This document shows positions 25,301-33,632 of a stretch of DNA of 64,000 nucleotides, piece after piece; within the stretch, counting starts at the first letter, position 1; every line of letters begins with the position of its first letter. The translations under genes and the position numbers were made by a program. Below the pieces are notes generated by a model, which had not been told where the DNA came from, did not search any database, and worked only from the letters and a program-made list of their open reading frames with translations. Location of the stretch: the NCBI GenBank assembly GCA_963851045.1, contig CAWKNC010000002.1:496001-560000 (forward strand), in the 5' to 3' direction. This stretch comes from WHSW01 sp963851045 (GTDB taxonomy: Bacteria; Actinomycetota; Thermoleophilia; Solirubrobacterales; 70-9).

Positions 25301-27178
25301 ATGATCGAGGCAGGGCAAACTGTCGACGGCTACCGCGTGGAGCGGATGATCGGTCGCGGCGGCATGGGCGTGGTCTACGAGGCCGTTCAGACATCCGTGA
25401 ATCGGAGGGTGGCGCTCAAGGTTCTGCGTCCCGAGCTTGCCGATGACCCGGCGTTCGTCGAGCGATTTCGGCGCGAGGCGCGTCTGCAGGCGTCGCTCGA
25501 GCACCCGAATGTGCTCGAGGTCTACGAGGTTGGCGAGTCCGCGGAGCGGCTGTTCTTGGCGATGCGGCTGGTAAGTGGCGGAACGCTGCTCGACCTCCTG
25601 CGCGACGGGGAACTCGGCGCCGATCGCACCCTGAATCTGCTGGATCAGGTGGCAAATGCCCTCGATGTGGCTCATGACGCGACGCTCATCCACCGCGACG
25701 TGAAGCCGCAAAACGTGCTCATCGACGAGGGCGACAGAGCTTTTCTCGCGGATTTCGGGTTGACTCGCGCGGGGTCGGACACGACCATCGCGTCCACCAG
25801 CCCAATGCTCGGCTCGGTGGCCTACGTCGCTCCCGAAGTTGTGCGCGGAGAGGACCCGACGCCGGCCTCCGATCGTTACTCGATCGGTGCCACGCTGTTT
25901 CACTGCCTCACCGGCGACGTCGTCTTTCCCCGCGGGTCGGATGCCGCGGTGCTCTACGCACACGCGACCGAGGCTCCGCCGCGCGGTCACGACCGCCGCA
26001 GCGAGCTTCCGGAAGCCGTCGACAGCGTTCTCGGCGCGGCGCTTGCGAAACAACCTGAGGAGCGGCCATCGACCGCGCGGGCAATCGTCGAGGACGTCCG
26101 CGACGTCCTCGGGCCCGCCGCGCAACGCATTGGACCCCCCTCGCTGGCCGGTGCGGGCCGTCCCGCCCTCCCGGCACCGGCGGCACCGCCGCTGGCGCCA
26201 CGACGACGGCCACGCGCCCGTATCGCACTGGGCGTCGGCGTTCTGATTGCCGCGGCAGCCTGCGGCGCCATCCTCGCCACTGTTCTCGATTCCGACGACC
26301 CGGCAGCGGTCGACGAGGCTCCGGTGACAGCGGTTCCGCCAGGCGCGATTGCGCTCGGCAGCGACCTCGCCGTTCCAGAGCAGACGCTTGATTGCCGAGG
26401 AGAGACGCCGACGCCACGGTCGACCTCGTGCTCGATCGTCCAGAGTGACCTCGCCAACACGACGGTGCTCGTACCGGAGGACGGGGTGATCGTCGGTTGG
26501 GGGGTCAGAGGGGCGCAGGGCGAACTTGCGCTCGATGCGATTCGCCCACGCGGCAGCGAGACGCTCCGACTTGCGCGCTCGCAGTGGGAGTCAGCCGGCA
26601 ATCCCGGACCGCACTACTTCGAAACGCAGATCGCGGTCGAGGCTGGCGACCAGCTCGGCATCGAGCTGGGGCGGGGGGCGGGGATCGGGGTCAGCGAATC
26701 GGCTGGCTCGACGACGCAGCGATGGATCGAGCCGCTCGGTGGGGCCTACGGCAGCCCCGATCGCGCCGAGGGCACCGGATTCGATTACGAGATCGCGCTC
26801 AGGGCCGACTTCGTGCCGGGCGGACAGGTCGCGCAGCCGCCGCGGATCACAGGTGACGCTGCCGCTCGAGCCCCGGATGGGCTCGTACGCGACCACGCTC
26901 CGCTTCTGCTCGAAAAGCCGCAGCCGACTCGCCTGCGTATGGAGTTGGTTGAGGTCGGGGAACGGGTTGCGCTTGACGCGCTGAAGGACGGCCGACGCAC
27001 GCTGCGAGTGTTCATTCCAGGTCTGAGGCCTGAGGGCATCCCGATCGAGCTGAAGACCTATGGCTATCCGGGGGAGTCAATTGGAGAGGTCGATGTCTGG
27101 TGGGTGAATCCGATCAGCGGCCGGGCCATCTTTCAATACTTCATCGTCGGTGACGGGTTCCTCGAATCCGCGAGCTAG
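25301..27178 (+). CDS. Membrane Ser/Thr protein kinase with beta-rich ectodomain
   Basis: A 625-residue PknB-like (Hanks) receptor kinase. The catalytic domain (about 9-275) is complete: GRGGMGVVYEA glycine loop (18-28), VALKVL lysine (about 43), HRDVKPQN catalytic loop (about 131), DFG (about 151), GSVAYVAPE activation end and DRYSIGATLFHCLTG. A Pro/Ala linker precedes one membrane span (about 307-327, LGVGVLIAAAACGAILA in part). The external domain of about 300 residues has no PASTA repeats. It shares blocks with the next gene: Cys pair around TPTPRSTSC, VIVGWGVRGAQGELAL and GPHYFETQIAVEAGDQLGIEL. The ligand is unknown. A neighbouring FHA protein is the likely phospho-target. Confidence 0.92.
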   Translation: MIEAGQTVDGYRVERMIGRGGMGVVYEAVQTSVNRRVALKVLRPELADDPAFVERFRREARLQASLEHPNVLEVYEVGESAERLFLAMRLVSGGTLLDLLRDGELGADRTLNLLDQVANALDVAHDATLIHRDVKPQNVLIDEGDRAFLADFGLTRAGSDTTIASTSPMLGSVAYVAPEVVRGEDPTPASDRYSIGATLFHCLTGDVVFPRGSDAAVLYAHATEAPPRGHDRRSELPEAVDSVLGAALAKQPEERPSTARAIVEDVRDVLGPAAQRIGPPSLAGAGRPALPAPAAPPLAPRRRPRARIALGVGVLIAAAACGAILATVLDSDDPAAVDEAPVTAVPPGAIALGSDLAVPEQTLDCRGETPTPRSTSCSIVQSDLANTTVLVPEDGVIVGWGVRGAQGELALDAIRPRGSETLRLARSQWESAGNPGPHYFETQIAVEAGDQLGIELGRGAGIGVSESAGSTTQRWIEPLGGAYGSPDRAEGTGFDYEIALRADFVPGGQVAQPPRITGDAAARAPDGLVRDHAPLLLEKPQPTRLRMELVEVGERVALDALKDGRRTLRVFIPGLRPEGIPIELKTYGYPGESIGEVDVWWVNPISGRAIFQYFIVGDGFLESAS

Positions 27179-27189
27179 AGGTTTGTGCC

Positions 27190-28674
27190 GTGGAGGCCGG
27201 GACGATGATCGGACCGTTCCGCATCGAGCGATTGATCGCGGCCGGGTCGATGGGTGCGGTTTACGAGGCGACCCAACTCTCGCTCGGAAGGACCGTTGCG
27301 CTGCGGGTTATCGGCCCTGAGCACTTCGCTTCGTCAGAGCAGATCGAGCGCTTCGAGGACCAGCAACGCCGGCTTGCGTCGATACGGCATCCCAATCTCG
27401 TTCCCTTTTACGAATCGGGTGAGTGGCGGGGCGGGCGCTTCGTCGCGACACGCTTCATACGCGGCGCCAAGCTTTCCGACCTCCAGGAGGATCGCTTGGC
27501 GCTTCCGGTCGGCGCGCTCGAAACGGTGGCCGACGCGCTGCGGGTCGCGCACGCTGCCGGTGTTGTTCATGGCCGCGTCTCGGGCGAGAACATCCTGATC
27601 GAGGCAAACGGCACCGCCTACCTGACGGATCTCGGGCTCGGCCGTGCGGGCACGCCGGAGGCCGATCGGCAGGCGCTCGCGGCCGTGATCTCAGAGTTCG
27701 AGCGGCGAGCCGCGTCGCGGCGTAACCGCAGACCGGCGCGCCGTGCGGCCCTGGCGGTCGCGGCGGCCGTGGGGGCCGTGATCTCGGCCCTCGTTCTGAC
27801 GCTCGGCGGTGATGAGGAAGCCATCAGGCTCGCCACCGCAGCGCCCGGGCCCGAGAACACGCGGTCCGTCGGAAGCTCTTTACCACCGGTCGCGACGACC
27901 CCGCTCGGTTGCATCGAAAACCCGACGCCCAATACGCCGTCTTGCACGTTCGTCCTCACCCGTCTCGACGGCTCGACCGTTGCGATCCCTCGCGCGGGCG
28001 TGGTGCGGGGCTGGGCTGTGCGCGGGGCGTCGGGGGAGGTCTCGTTGCAGATAGTCCGTGAGCGAGATGGCCGCTCGTTCATCGTTGGCTTCTCCCAGCC
28101 CGAGCAGGTCTCCGGCGCAGGTCCACATGCGTTCACCGCGGACATTTCCGTTGGCGCCGGCGACTCGATCGGGGTCGGTCTCGGTCCGGGGGCGACGATC
28201 GGCTCACGCGCCGATCGGTTGGCGACGCTCGCCCGCTTCGACGGCCGGCTCACGGCCGATCCGCGGCCCGAGAGCGAGGTCATCCGAGGCGTTGAGGTGA
28301 TGATTCGCGCTGATATCGAGCTCGATGCAATGACCGGCGGGCCGCGCCAGCTAACGGGCGCCCTGGCCGCAGCGGCTCCCCCGGGAACGCCGCTGACCGA
28401 GAGCCCGATTGTCGCCGGCGTGGGGCGCGGCTTTCGCGTCAGTCTCGTCAGGCTGCCGAGTGGAATCGCAATCGACGTGACCGGCGATCGACGCGTCGCG
28501 CGGCTTGCGGTTCCCGACGCGGACCCCGATGGCGAGTTTCGCGAGCTCTCCCACACATGCGGGCCGGTTGGACCGGGCGGGTTCTGTCTTCGCTGGCAAA
28601 ACCCGGAAACCGATCAACCGCTCAAACACGAGTACCGGGTCCGGCAAGACGGGACCCTCGTGCTGCTCGGGTGA
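27190..28674 (+). CDS. Membrane pseudokinase with the same type of ectodomain
   Basis: 494 residues, starting at GTG 12 bases after the kinase stop. The N-terminal region is clearly kinase-derived (IERLIAAGSMGAVYEATQLS), but the catalytic residues are gone: VALRVI has Arg for the ATP-binding Lys, HRDxKxxN is HGRVSGEN without the Asp, and DFG is DLG. The C-lobe after this point is deleted, the chain going straight to a membrane span (about 182-203). The ectodomain matches that of the upstream kinase (TPNTPSC, VVRGWAVRGASGEVSL, GPHAFTADISVGAGDSIGVG). A tandem duplication followed by decay of catalysis is inferred. It could act as co-receptor, decoy or allosteric partner. Confidence 0.88.
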   Translation: MEAGTMIGPFRIERLIAAGSMGAVYEATQLSLGRTVALRVIGPEHFASSEQIERFEDQQRRLASIRHPNLVPFYESGEWRGGRFVATRFIRGAKLSDLQEDRLALPVGALETVADALRVAHAAGVVHGRVSGENILIEANGTAYLTDLGLGRAGTPEADRQALAAVISEFERRAASRRNRRPARRAALAVAAAVGAVISALVLTLGGDEEAIRLATAAPGPENTRSVGSSLPPVATTPLGCIENPTPNTPSCTFVLTRLDGSTVAIPRAGVVRGWAVRGASGEVSLQIVRERDGRSFIVGFSQPEQVSGAGPHAFTADISVGAGDSIGVGLGPGATIGSRADRLATLARFDGRLTADPRPESEVIRGVEVMIRADIELDAMTGGPRQLTGALAAAAPPGTPLTESPIVAGVGRGFRVSLVRLPSGIAIDVTGDRRVARLAVPDADPDGEFRELSHTCGPVGPGGFCLRWQNPETDQPLKHEYRVRQDGTLVLLG

Positions 28675-28679
28675 AACAG

Positions 28680-28696
28680 GGGTGGTACGTCCACCC
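28680..28696 (+). repeat. Short hairpin after the pseudokinase gene
   Basis: GGGTGG and CCACCC pair around a five-base loop just after the pseudokinase stop. There is no T-run, so terminator function is uncertain; it may insulate the kinase pair from the FHA gene. Confidence 0.3.
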
Positions 28697-28737
28697 TCAT
28701 GGGGGGTTGGCGCATAGGTACAAGTTGTGATCGGCTG

Positions 28738-29448
28738 ATGCGAAATGATTCACATGTGCACTTTGCCTGGCCCGATCGCACACCCGCCGAGCTGACGATG
28801 ATGATTGCCGCAGAGCGAGCGGGAAGGCCGTTCGTCGCATATCGAGACGGCGTAGGTGCGCTGCGATTGCTGGAGCTCGAGGGCGAGCGCGTCGTGGTGG
28901 GACGGGATGCCGGGAACGACCTCGTCCTGATGTGGGACGGCGAGGTCTCGCGGATTCACGCCCTGTTCGAGCAACTCGCCGGGGCATGGACGGTGGTCGA
29001 TGATCAGCTCTCGCGCAATGGCACCTTCGTCAACGGTCAACGCGTGCGGGGTCGGAGACGGCTGGAGGACCGCGATGTCGTTCGCATCGGCGCCACCGAG
29101 GTGCTGTACCGCAGTCCCAACGTTGAAAGCGGAGAGACCAGGCGAGTGGCCGGTTACGGCTCCGAGGCCGGGTTGACGCCGAGTCAGCGCCGGGTGCTGG
29201 TGGAGCTGTGCCGACCGTTGCTCGACGCGGCAGGACCTGGCGCCACGCCACCGTCAAACCCCGAGCTCGGCCAGACCCTAGGCATCTCCACCGAGGCGGT
29301 GCGAAGCCACCTCAAGACTCTCTTCAAGCTCTTCGAGCTTCCCGATCTGCCGCAGAACCGCAAGCGGGCAGAGCTCGCCCGTCGAGCGATCACGGTTGGA
29401 GTTGTCACCCCGCGTGACCTGGATGAGGAGCCCGCGGCAGAGGCGTGA
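28738..29448 (+). CDS. FHA-domain protein with C-terminal helix-turn-helix
   Basis: About 236 residues from ATG 28738; an ATG at 28699 would add 13 unconvincing residues. The FHA domain (about 35-130) has the phosphothreonine-binding set: GRDAGNDLVL, SRIHALFE and SRNGTFVNGQRV. The C-terminal part (about 145-225) reads LTPSQRRVLVELCRPLL, then LGQTLGISTEAVRSHLKTLF, a LuxR/sigma-4 like DNA-binding fold. Binding of a phosphorylated partner, presumably the product of the kinase at 25.3 kb or its pseudokinase, could switch DNA binding. Target genes are unknown, but the three-gene DUF1800 operon follows at once. Confidence 0.87.
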   Translation: MRNDSHVHFAWPDRTPAELTMMIAAERAGRPFVAYRDGVGALRLLELEGERVVVGRDAGNDLVLMWDGEVSRIHALFEQLAGAWTVVDDQLSRNGTFVNGQRVRGRRRLEDRDVVRIGATEVLYRSPNVESGETRRVAGYGSEAGLTPSQRRVLVELCRPLLDAAGPGATPPSNPELGQTLGISTEAVRSHLKTLFKLFELPDLPQNRKRAELARRAITVGVVTPRDLDEEPAAEA

Positions 29449-29542
29449 TCAACCGCGGGGCGTTCGAGTGGCGCGCCAGGGATGTTCACTCGGGCGTCCG
29501 CAGGGCTAAAGCCGTTCGGCGTGTCGCCGATGGTGATGTCAG

Positions 29543-30892
29543 GTGGCGGCTGTTCCGGTCTACAAAGGCGATTTCGGCGAGGCCGAGGCAACTCGGCTGC
29601 TTTGGCGTGCCGGTTTTGGCCCAAAGCCCGGTGAGGCCGCCAAGCTCGCTCGTCGCCTCAAGCTCAAGGGCGCCGTCCGCTCGCTCACCCAGCCGCGCGG
29701 ACCCGAGATCCTGAAGGGCCCGGCGCCGGTCGACGAGGACGGGCTGCCGATCGCGCCGTTCGACGCATGGGGTCACGACCTGCTGTGGTGGATGGATCGG
29801 ATGGTCCGCACCAACCATCCGCTCGTCGAGCGAATGGCACTGGTCTGGCACGACTGGTTCGCGACCGCAGACGTCAACTCGGAGCGACTCTCGATCGAGC
29901 AGGTGCAGCTGTTCGAACAGCAGGGCCTCGGCTCCTTTCACGAGCTGCTTCGCGCCGTGACGGCCAACCCGGCGATGCTCATCTGGCTCTCCGGCGTCCG
30001 AAACACCAAGCGATCCCCCAACGAGAACTACGCCCGCGAGCTGATGGAGCTCTTCACGCTCGGTGCATCTGACGAGTCGGGCTATCCGTACTCCGAGGAC
30101 GACGTTCGTGAGCAGGCGCGTGCCCTCACGGGATGGCGGGCTACGTGGGTGGACGATCTCGGACCCACCAACTTCCGCTTCGACGCGTCGCGCTTCGATA
30201 CCGGGCAGAAGACGATCTTCGGGCAGACCGGCGCCTTTGATTGGACCGACTCGTGTCGGCTGTGCGTGACCCACGCCGCGCACAAGGGCTTTCTCGTCGA
30301 CAAGCTCTGGAGCTACTTCATCCCGACGCCGCCACCCGCAATGACGCGCACGGCGCTCATGGACCTGTACGTGCAAAGCGATTACGCCATAAGGCCGCTC
30401 GTCGAGGCGATCCTCATGCACCCCGACTTCTACGAGGGCCCGGCGATGGTCAAGCCACCGATCGTCTACATCGCCGGACTGCTGAGAGCACGCCGGCGGG
30501 GGGTCGAGCGAGACTGGGCGTGGATAGCGGCGCTCGCGGGGCAGCGTCCGTTTCGTCCGCCAAACGTTGCCGGCTGGGACGAGACACGATGGCTCGACAC
30601 CTCGACCTTCCGTGGCCGTTGGATCGCAGCCAACGAGGTGGCCGGAGTTGACGCAGTCGATCCGGAGGCCAACTACGACGCTGACGAGACCCCGAAGCTC
30701 GCGGTCAATCGAGCCCTGCGCTTCTGGGCCGACCCAGCGATCAGCACGAAGACCCGCAAATCGCTGGAGCGCTACGCAAAGAGGGTCGAGCGCGCCGCGA
30801 CCGCCGACTGGCAAAAGGAGACGTTTCGCGCCCTGCGCCAAAACGCGCTGAGGATGTTGATCGCCACCTGCCCCGAGATGCAGACGTGTTGA
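29543..30892 (+). CDS. DUF1800 domain protein
   Basis: A 449-residue protein that matches DUF1800 across its length: ATRLLWRAGFGPKPGEA at the start, then MVRTNHPLVERMALVWHDWF, the conserved NENYARELMELFTLG (about 155-169), EDDVREQARALTGW and the late RPPNVAGWDETRWL. It has no obvious signal peptide. DUF1800 and DUF1501 genes are very often neighbours in bacteria, but their joint function is not established. The start is GTG. The next gene begins 13 bases after its stop. Confidence 0.92.
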   Translation: MAAVPVYKGDFGEAEATRLLWRAGFGPKPGEAAKLARRLKLKGAVRSLTQPRGPEILKGPAPVDEDGLPIAPFDAWGHDLLWWMDRMVRTNHPLVERMALVWHDWFATADVNSERLSIEQVQLFEQQGLGSFHELLRAVTANPAMLIWLSGVRNTKRSPNENYARELMELFTLGASDESGYPYSEDDVREQARALTGWRATWVDDLGPTNFRFDASRFDTGQKTIFGQTGAFDWTDSCRLCVTHAAHKGFLVDKLWSYFIPTPPPAMTRTALMDLYVQSDYAIRPLVEAILMHPDFYEGPAMVKPPIVYIAGLLRARRRGVERDWAWIAALAGQRPFRPPNVAGWDETRWLDTSTFRGRWIAANEVAGVDAVDPEANYDADETPKLAVNRALRFWADPAISTKTRKSLERYAKRVERAATADWQKETFRALRQNALRMLIATCPEMQTC

Positions 30893-30905
30893 GGACCGCG
30901 CGACG

Positions 30906-32276
30906 ATGAGCTGCAACCACTGCGACGAGTTCACCCGCTCGCACCTGATGCGCCAGGCGGTCGCCACCGCCGGCAACGGCCTGCCCCGGATCGAGCCGGG
31001 AATGCCGACTCCGGCAGGGACCGGGCTCAATCGCCGCTCCTTTCTGCTGCGCTCGAGCGCCGCGATGCTCTCGGTTTACGGTGCGTCAAAGCTCGGATTC
31101 GCCGATCTGCGCGAGGGCATCGCCGAGGCAGCTGGATCCAGCGACCGGGTGCTCGTCTCGATCTTTTTGGATGGCGGCTGCGACTCGCTGTCTGTTCTTG
31201 CTCCCACCGGCGACCCGGCCTATCGCAGCCTGCGTCCGTCGCTCGCATTGCCCGACGGCGTCGGCACGCCCTTCACGGAGGACGATCGGCTGCGCTGGAA
31301 CCCGGCCGCGAGCTCCTTCGAGGCGCTACATCGCGCGGGCAAGATGTCGGTGGCGCCGGCGATCGGCTACTCGAGCCCCGACCAGTCGCACTTCACCTCC
31401 CGCCACTACTGGGAGGTGGGTGGCCTTCAACCGCACGAGGTCAGCGGGTGGACGGGGCGCCTGCTCGACCGCATCGGGACCGCCGACAATCCCCTCCAGG
31501 GACTATCGCTCGACGGCTCGCTCTCGCCGGCGCTTGCGAGTCGCTCGGTTCCCGTGGCTGCGATCGACGGTCCGTCCTATGACCTCTGGGCTCGCGACGT
31601 CTGGGGCAAACCGGAGGAGCTGATGTTCGCGGCCGTTGGCGAGCTGGGACGTAGCGCCGCGAACGGCAAGGACCTTGGTCGCAGGACGGCCGGTGGCGCC
31701 GCGGCTCAGGCGATGGCGGTGAAGGCACAACTCGACCCGTTCTCGGGCGAGGAGATCGTCGCGCCCGTTGCCTATCCCTCCGGCGACGACGAATGGTTCG
31801 GTGAGAGCCTCTCGTCGCTCGCGGCGATGCTTGCCGCGGGCCTGCCGATCCGCTGCGCTGCGATCAGCGCCCCCGGTGGATTCGATACGCACGATGGCCA
31901 GGCGGAATCGTTTGATAGCGACATCAAGACCGCGGGCGACACGATTGCTGCGTTCCAGGCTGACCTCGAGGCACGTGGGCTCGCCGACCGCGTCATCACC
32001 CTGGTCTGGTCGGAGTTCGGCCGCCGTCCCGAGGAGAACGCCACAGGTACCGACCATGGTGCCGGCGGCGCGGCCTACGTGATCGGCACCCAGGTCGCGG
32101 GCACGATGATCGGCGAGTTCCCTGGTCTCGCTCAGCTCGATGAGGACGACAACCTGCGCGCCACTTCTGATTTCCGCGGCCTCTACTGCTCGATCATCGA
32201 GCAGTGGTTCGGTGAGGACGCCGGCGCTGTGATCCCCGAGGCCGGGGCGTTTGCCAGGCCGACCCTAATCGGATGA
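30906..32276 (+). CDS. DUF1501 protein, Tat-exported
   Basis: 456 residues. A twin-arginine signal NRRSFLLRSSAAML begins at about 42, preceded by a Cys pair (CNHC, 3-6) and the DUF1501-typical opening. The body belongs to the alkaline-phosphatase/sulfatase-like fold (LVSIFLDGGCDSLSVLAPTG at about 80-99, WSEFGRRPEENATGTDHGAG near 370). Some metal-binding Asp/His positions of that fold appear kept, but activity is unproven. Tat export implies folding, perhaps with cofactor, before secretion. Its stop overlaps the cupredoxin start (ATGA). Confidence 0.92.
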   Translation: MSCNHCDEFTRSHLMRQAVATAGNGLPRIEPGMPTPAGTGLNRRSFLLRSSAAMLSVYGASKLGFADLREGIAEAAGSSDRVLVSIFLDGGCDSLSVLAPTGDPAYRSLRPSLALPDGVGTPFTEDDRLRWNPAASSFEALHRAGKMSVAPAIGYSSPDQSHFTSRHYWEVGGLQPHEVSGWTGRLLDRIGTADNPLQGLSLDGSLSPALASRSVPVAAIDGPSYDLWARDVWGKPEELMFAAVGELGRSAANGKDLGRRTAGGAAAQAMAVKAQLDPFSGEEIVAPVAYPSGDDEWFGESLSSLAAMLAAGLPIRCAAISAPGGFDTHDGQAESFDSDIKTAGDTIAAFQADLEARGLADRVITLVWSEFGRRPEENATGTDHGAGGAAYVIGTQVAGTMIGEFPGLAQLDEDDNLRATSDFRGLYCSIIEQWFGEDAGAVIPEAGAFARPTLIG

Positions 32277-32677
32277 GGCGTGCCGTCGCCACAGCAGCTG
32301 CGATCGCCGTCGCGGCATTGCTGACCGGGTCGAGCGCGACCGCAAAGCCAAGCGAGGCGTCGCTGCCCGATCGTGTTGGCGTCCGCGGTTCTGAGTTCGA
32401 TCTCCTGCTCTCCAAGGGGAAGGTCACACCCGGTCGAGTGATCGTTCAGTTCGTCAACTCCGGCGAGGATCCGCACGACCTGCGTCTCCAGCGCCTCGAC
32501 CCAGCCTCGGGAGTGCAGAAGGGCGCCGAACTCGGCTCGGGCGTTGTGGCGCCAACCACCTATGTCAATCTCGACCTCCGCTTGAAAAAGGCATCGCGCT
32601 ACGTGCTGTGGTGCTCGCTGTCCGGCCACCGCGAGCGCGGGATGGAAGCAAAGCTCAAGGTCGGCAAGCGCCGCTAG
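32273..32677 (+). CDS. Secreted cupredoxin (blue copper) protein
   Basis: 134 residues. The signal peptide is about 1-24. A complete type 1 copper site is visible: His68 (EDPHDL), Cys114 (LWCSLSGH), His119 and Met124 (GHRERGM). It should carry electrons or hold copper in the cell envelope. The four-base overlap with the DUF1501 gene suggests the three-gene operon makes one exported redox or hydrolytic complex. Its stop shares CTAG with the convergent HNH gene. Confidence 0.88.
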   Translation: MRRAVATAAAIAVAALLTGSSATAKPSEASLPDRVGVRGSEFDLLLSKGKVTPGRVIVQFVNSGEDPHDLRLQRLDPASGVQKGAELGSGVVAPTTYVNLDLRLKKASRYVLWCSLSGHRERGMEAKLKVGKRR

Positions 32678-33063
32678 GTCGCGTCGGCCTCTGACGAGGC
32701 CGGCGGTCCGCCAGGATCCTCAAGCCACCCTGTGAGAGCACTGTGGGTCCCCGCCAGCGGCCCAACGGTGGCCACCCCGCGAGCCCGATCCACCCGTCGC
32801 GGGGCCTTACCTGCGGCGACCGGCCGATACCCGAGCCAGTAGGCGCGCTGGCGCGCCACTCGCTCGAGGGATGGATGACACCGGCTGCAGACGGGAACGA
32901 GGTTCGACGGATCATCGGAGCCGCCGAAGCTGCGGGGGAGCACATGGTGGGCGGCATGCGCTGGCCGCTCGCAGCGCACGCAGTTGTTGCCGAGAACGAC
33001 CTGGGCCGAGATCCTCTTCCAGTTTGCATCGCCGTACGCCACAGCGGATGACGCTAGGTCCAA
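32674..33063 (-). CDS. HNH endonuclease-family protein
   Basis: Up to 129 residues. The HNH core is at about 27-63: NCVRCERPAHAAHHVLPRSF, then DPSNLVPVCSRCHPSLE. It has four zinc-ligand Cys in two CxxC knuckles, the HH general base and the Asn and His of the metal site. A basic C-terminal tail follows. The start is unsettled: TTG 33063 gives the full frame, while GTG 33042 begins just before YGDANWKRIS. It stands alone without a methylase or phage genes, so a housekeeping or nicking role is as likely as restriction. Confidence 0.82.
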   Translation of the reverse strand: MDLASSAVAYGDANWKRISAQVVLGNNCVRCERPAHAAHHVLPRSFGGSDDPSNLVPVCSRCHPSLERVARQRAYWLGYRPVAAGKAPRRVDRARGVATVGPLAGTHSALTGWLEDPGGPPASSEADAT

Positions 33064-33095
33064 GGTCGGACCGAAAGCCCGAGTGGACCGAGGCT

Positions 33096-33623
33096 CTAGC
33101 TCTCGCGCAGCTTGCGCAGCGCGTTCTGCGCGGCGGTCTTCGCGTTGAAGACACCGGTGAAGGCGCGATCGCCGAGCGAGCCCTCGGCGGGGAGGAGGCC
33201 GAGTTGCTGAGCGAGCTCCGCACCGTTGGTATAGGCGTCGATTGCGACCACCTTGCCGTCCTCGACTCTCAGCATGTCGCAGCCCTCGAGCGTGATCGCC
33301 GTCCCGGTGGGGGCCAGGCCCTGAAAGCGACCCGGGCCGAGGAACGTTCCGGTGATTCGCCAGCGGCAGGCACCCTGCTTTCCGCTCGCGGCGATGTCGA
33401 GGATCTCGAAGCTGTAGTCGGGGAACGCCCCGTAGAGCGATGCGAAGTAAGCCTTGGCATCAGCCGGCCCGTTGAGCTCGGCGATCCCGTGGATGCGCCC
33501 CTTGCCCTCTTGGCTCCACAGCGCCGCGACGGTTTCGATGTCGCGCTGCTCGTGGGCGCCAAAGTACGCGCGAACCACCTGGGCTGTTGTCATCGGCTTG
33601 GAGGCGGTATCGGCGGCGGCCAC
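33096..33623 (-). CDS. SnoaL-like ester cyclase-family protein
   Basis: 175 residues of the NTF2-like SnoaL fold: VVRAYFGAHEQRDIETVAAL (about 17-36), DAKAYFASLYGAFPDYSFEI and the strand RITGTFLGPGRFQGLAPTGT. The His-Asp pair of true polyketide cyclases cannot be assigned with confidence. An internal ATG at 33593 is an alternative start. A C-terminal tail of about 35 residues (GVFNAKTAAQNALRKLRES) is beyond the core fold. The substrate is unknown. Confidence 0.82.
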   Translation of the reverse strand: MAAADTASKPMTTAQVVRAYFGAHEQRDIETVAALWSQEGKGRIHGIAELNGPADAKAYFASLYGAFPDYSFEILDIAASGKQGACRWRITGTFLGPGRFQGLAPTGTAITLEGCDMLRVEDGKVVAIDAYTNGAELAQQLGLLPAEGSLGDRAFTGVFNAKTAAQNALRKLRES

Positions 33624-33632
33624 CGCTCAAAT

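Noticed and set aside
29486..31030. 514-codon minus-strand open frame
   Set aside because: It lies opposite the well-supported DUF1800 and DUF1501 genes and has no recognisable domain.
32674..33063. Restriction system based on the HNH protein
   Set aside because: No methyltransferase, specificity or defence genes are adjacent; a lone HNH domain is not evidence of restriction.
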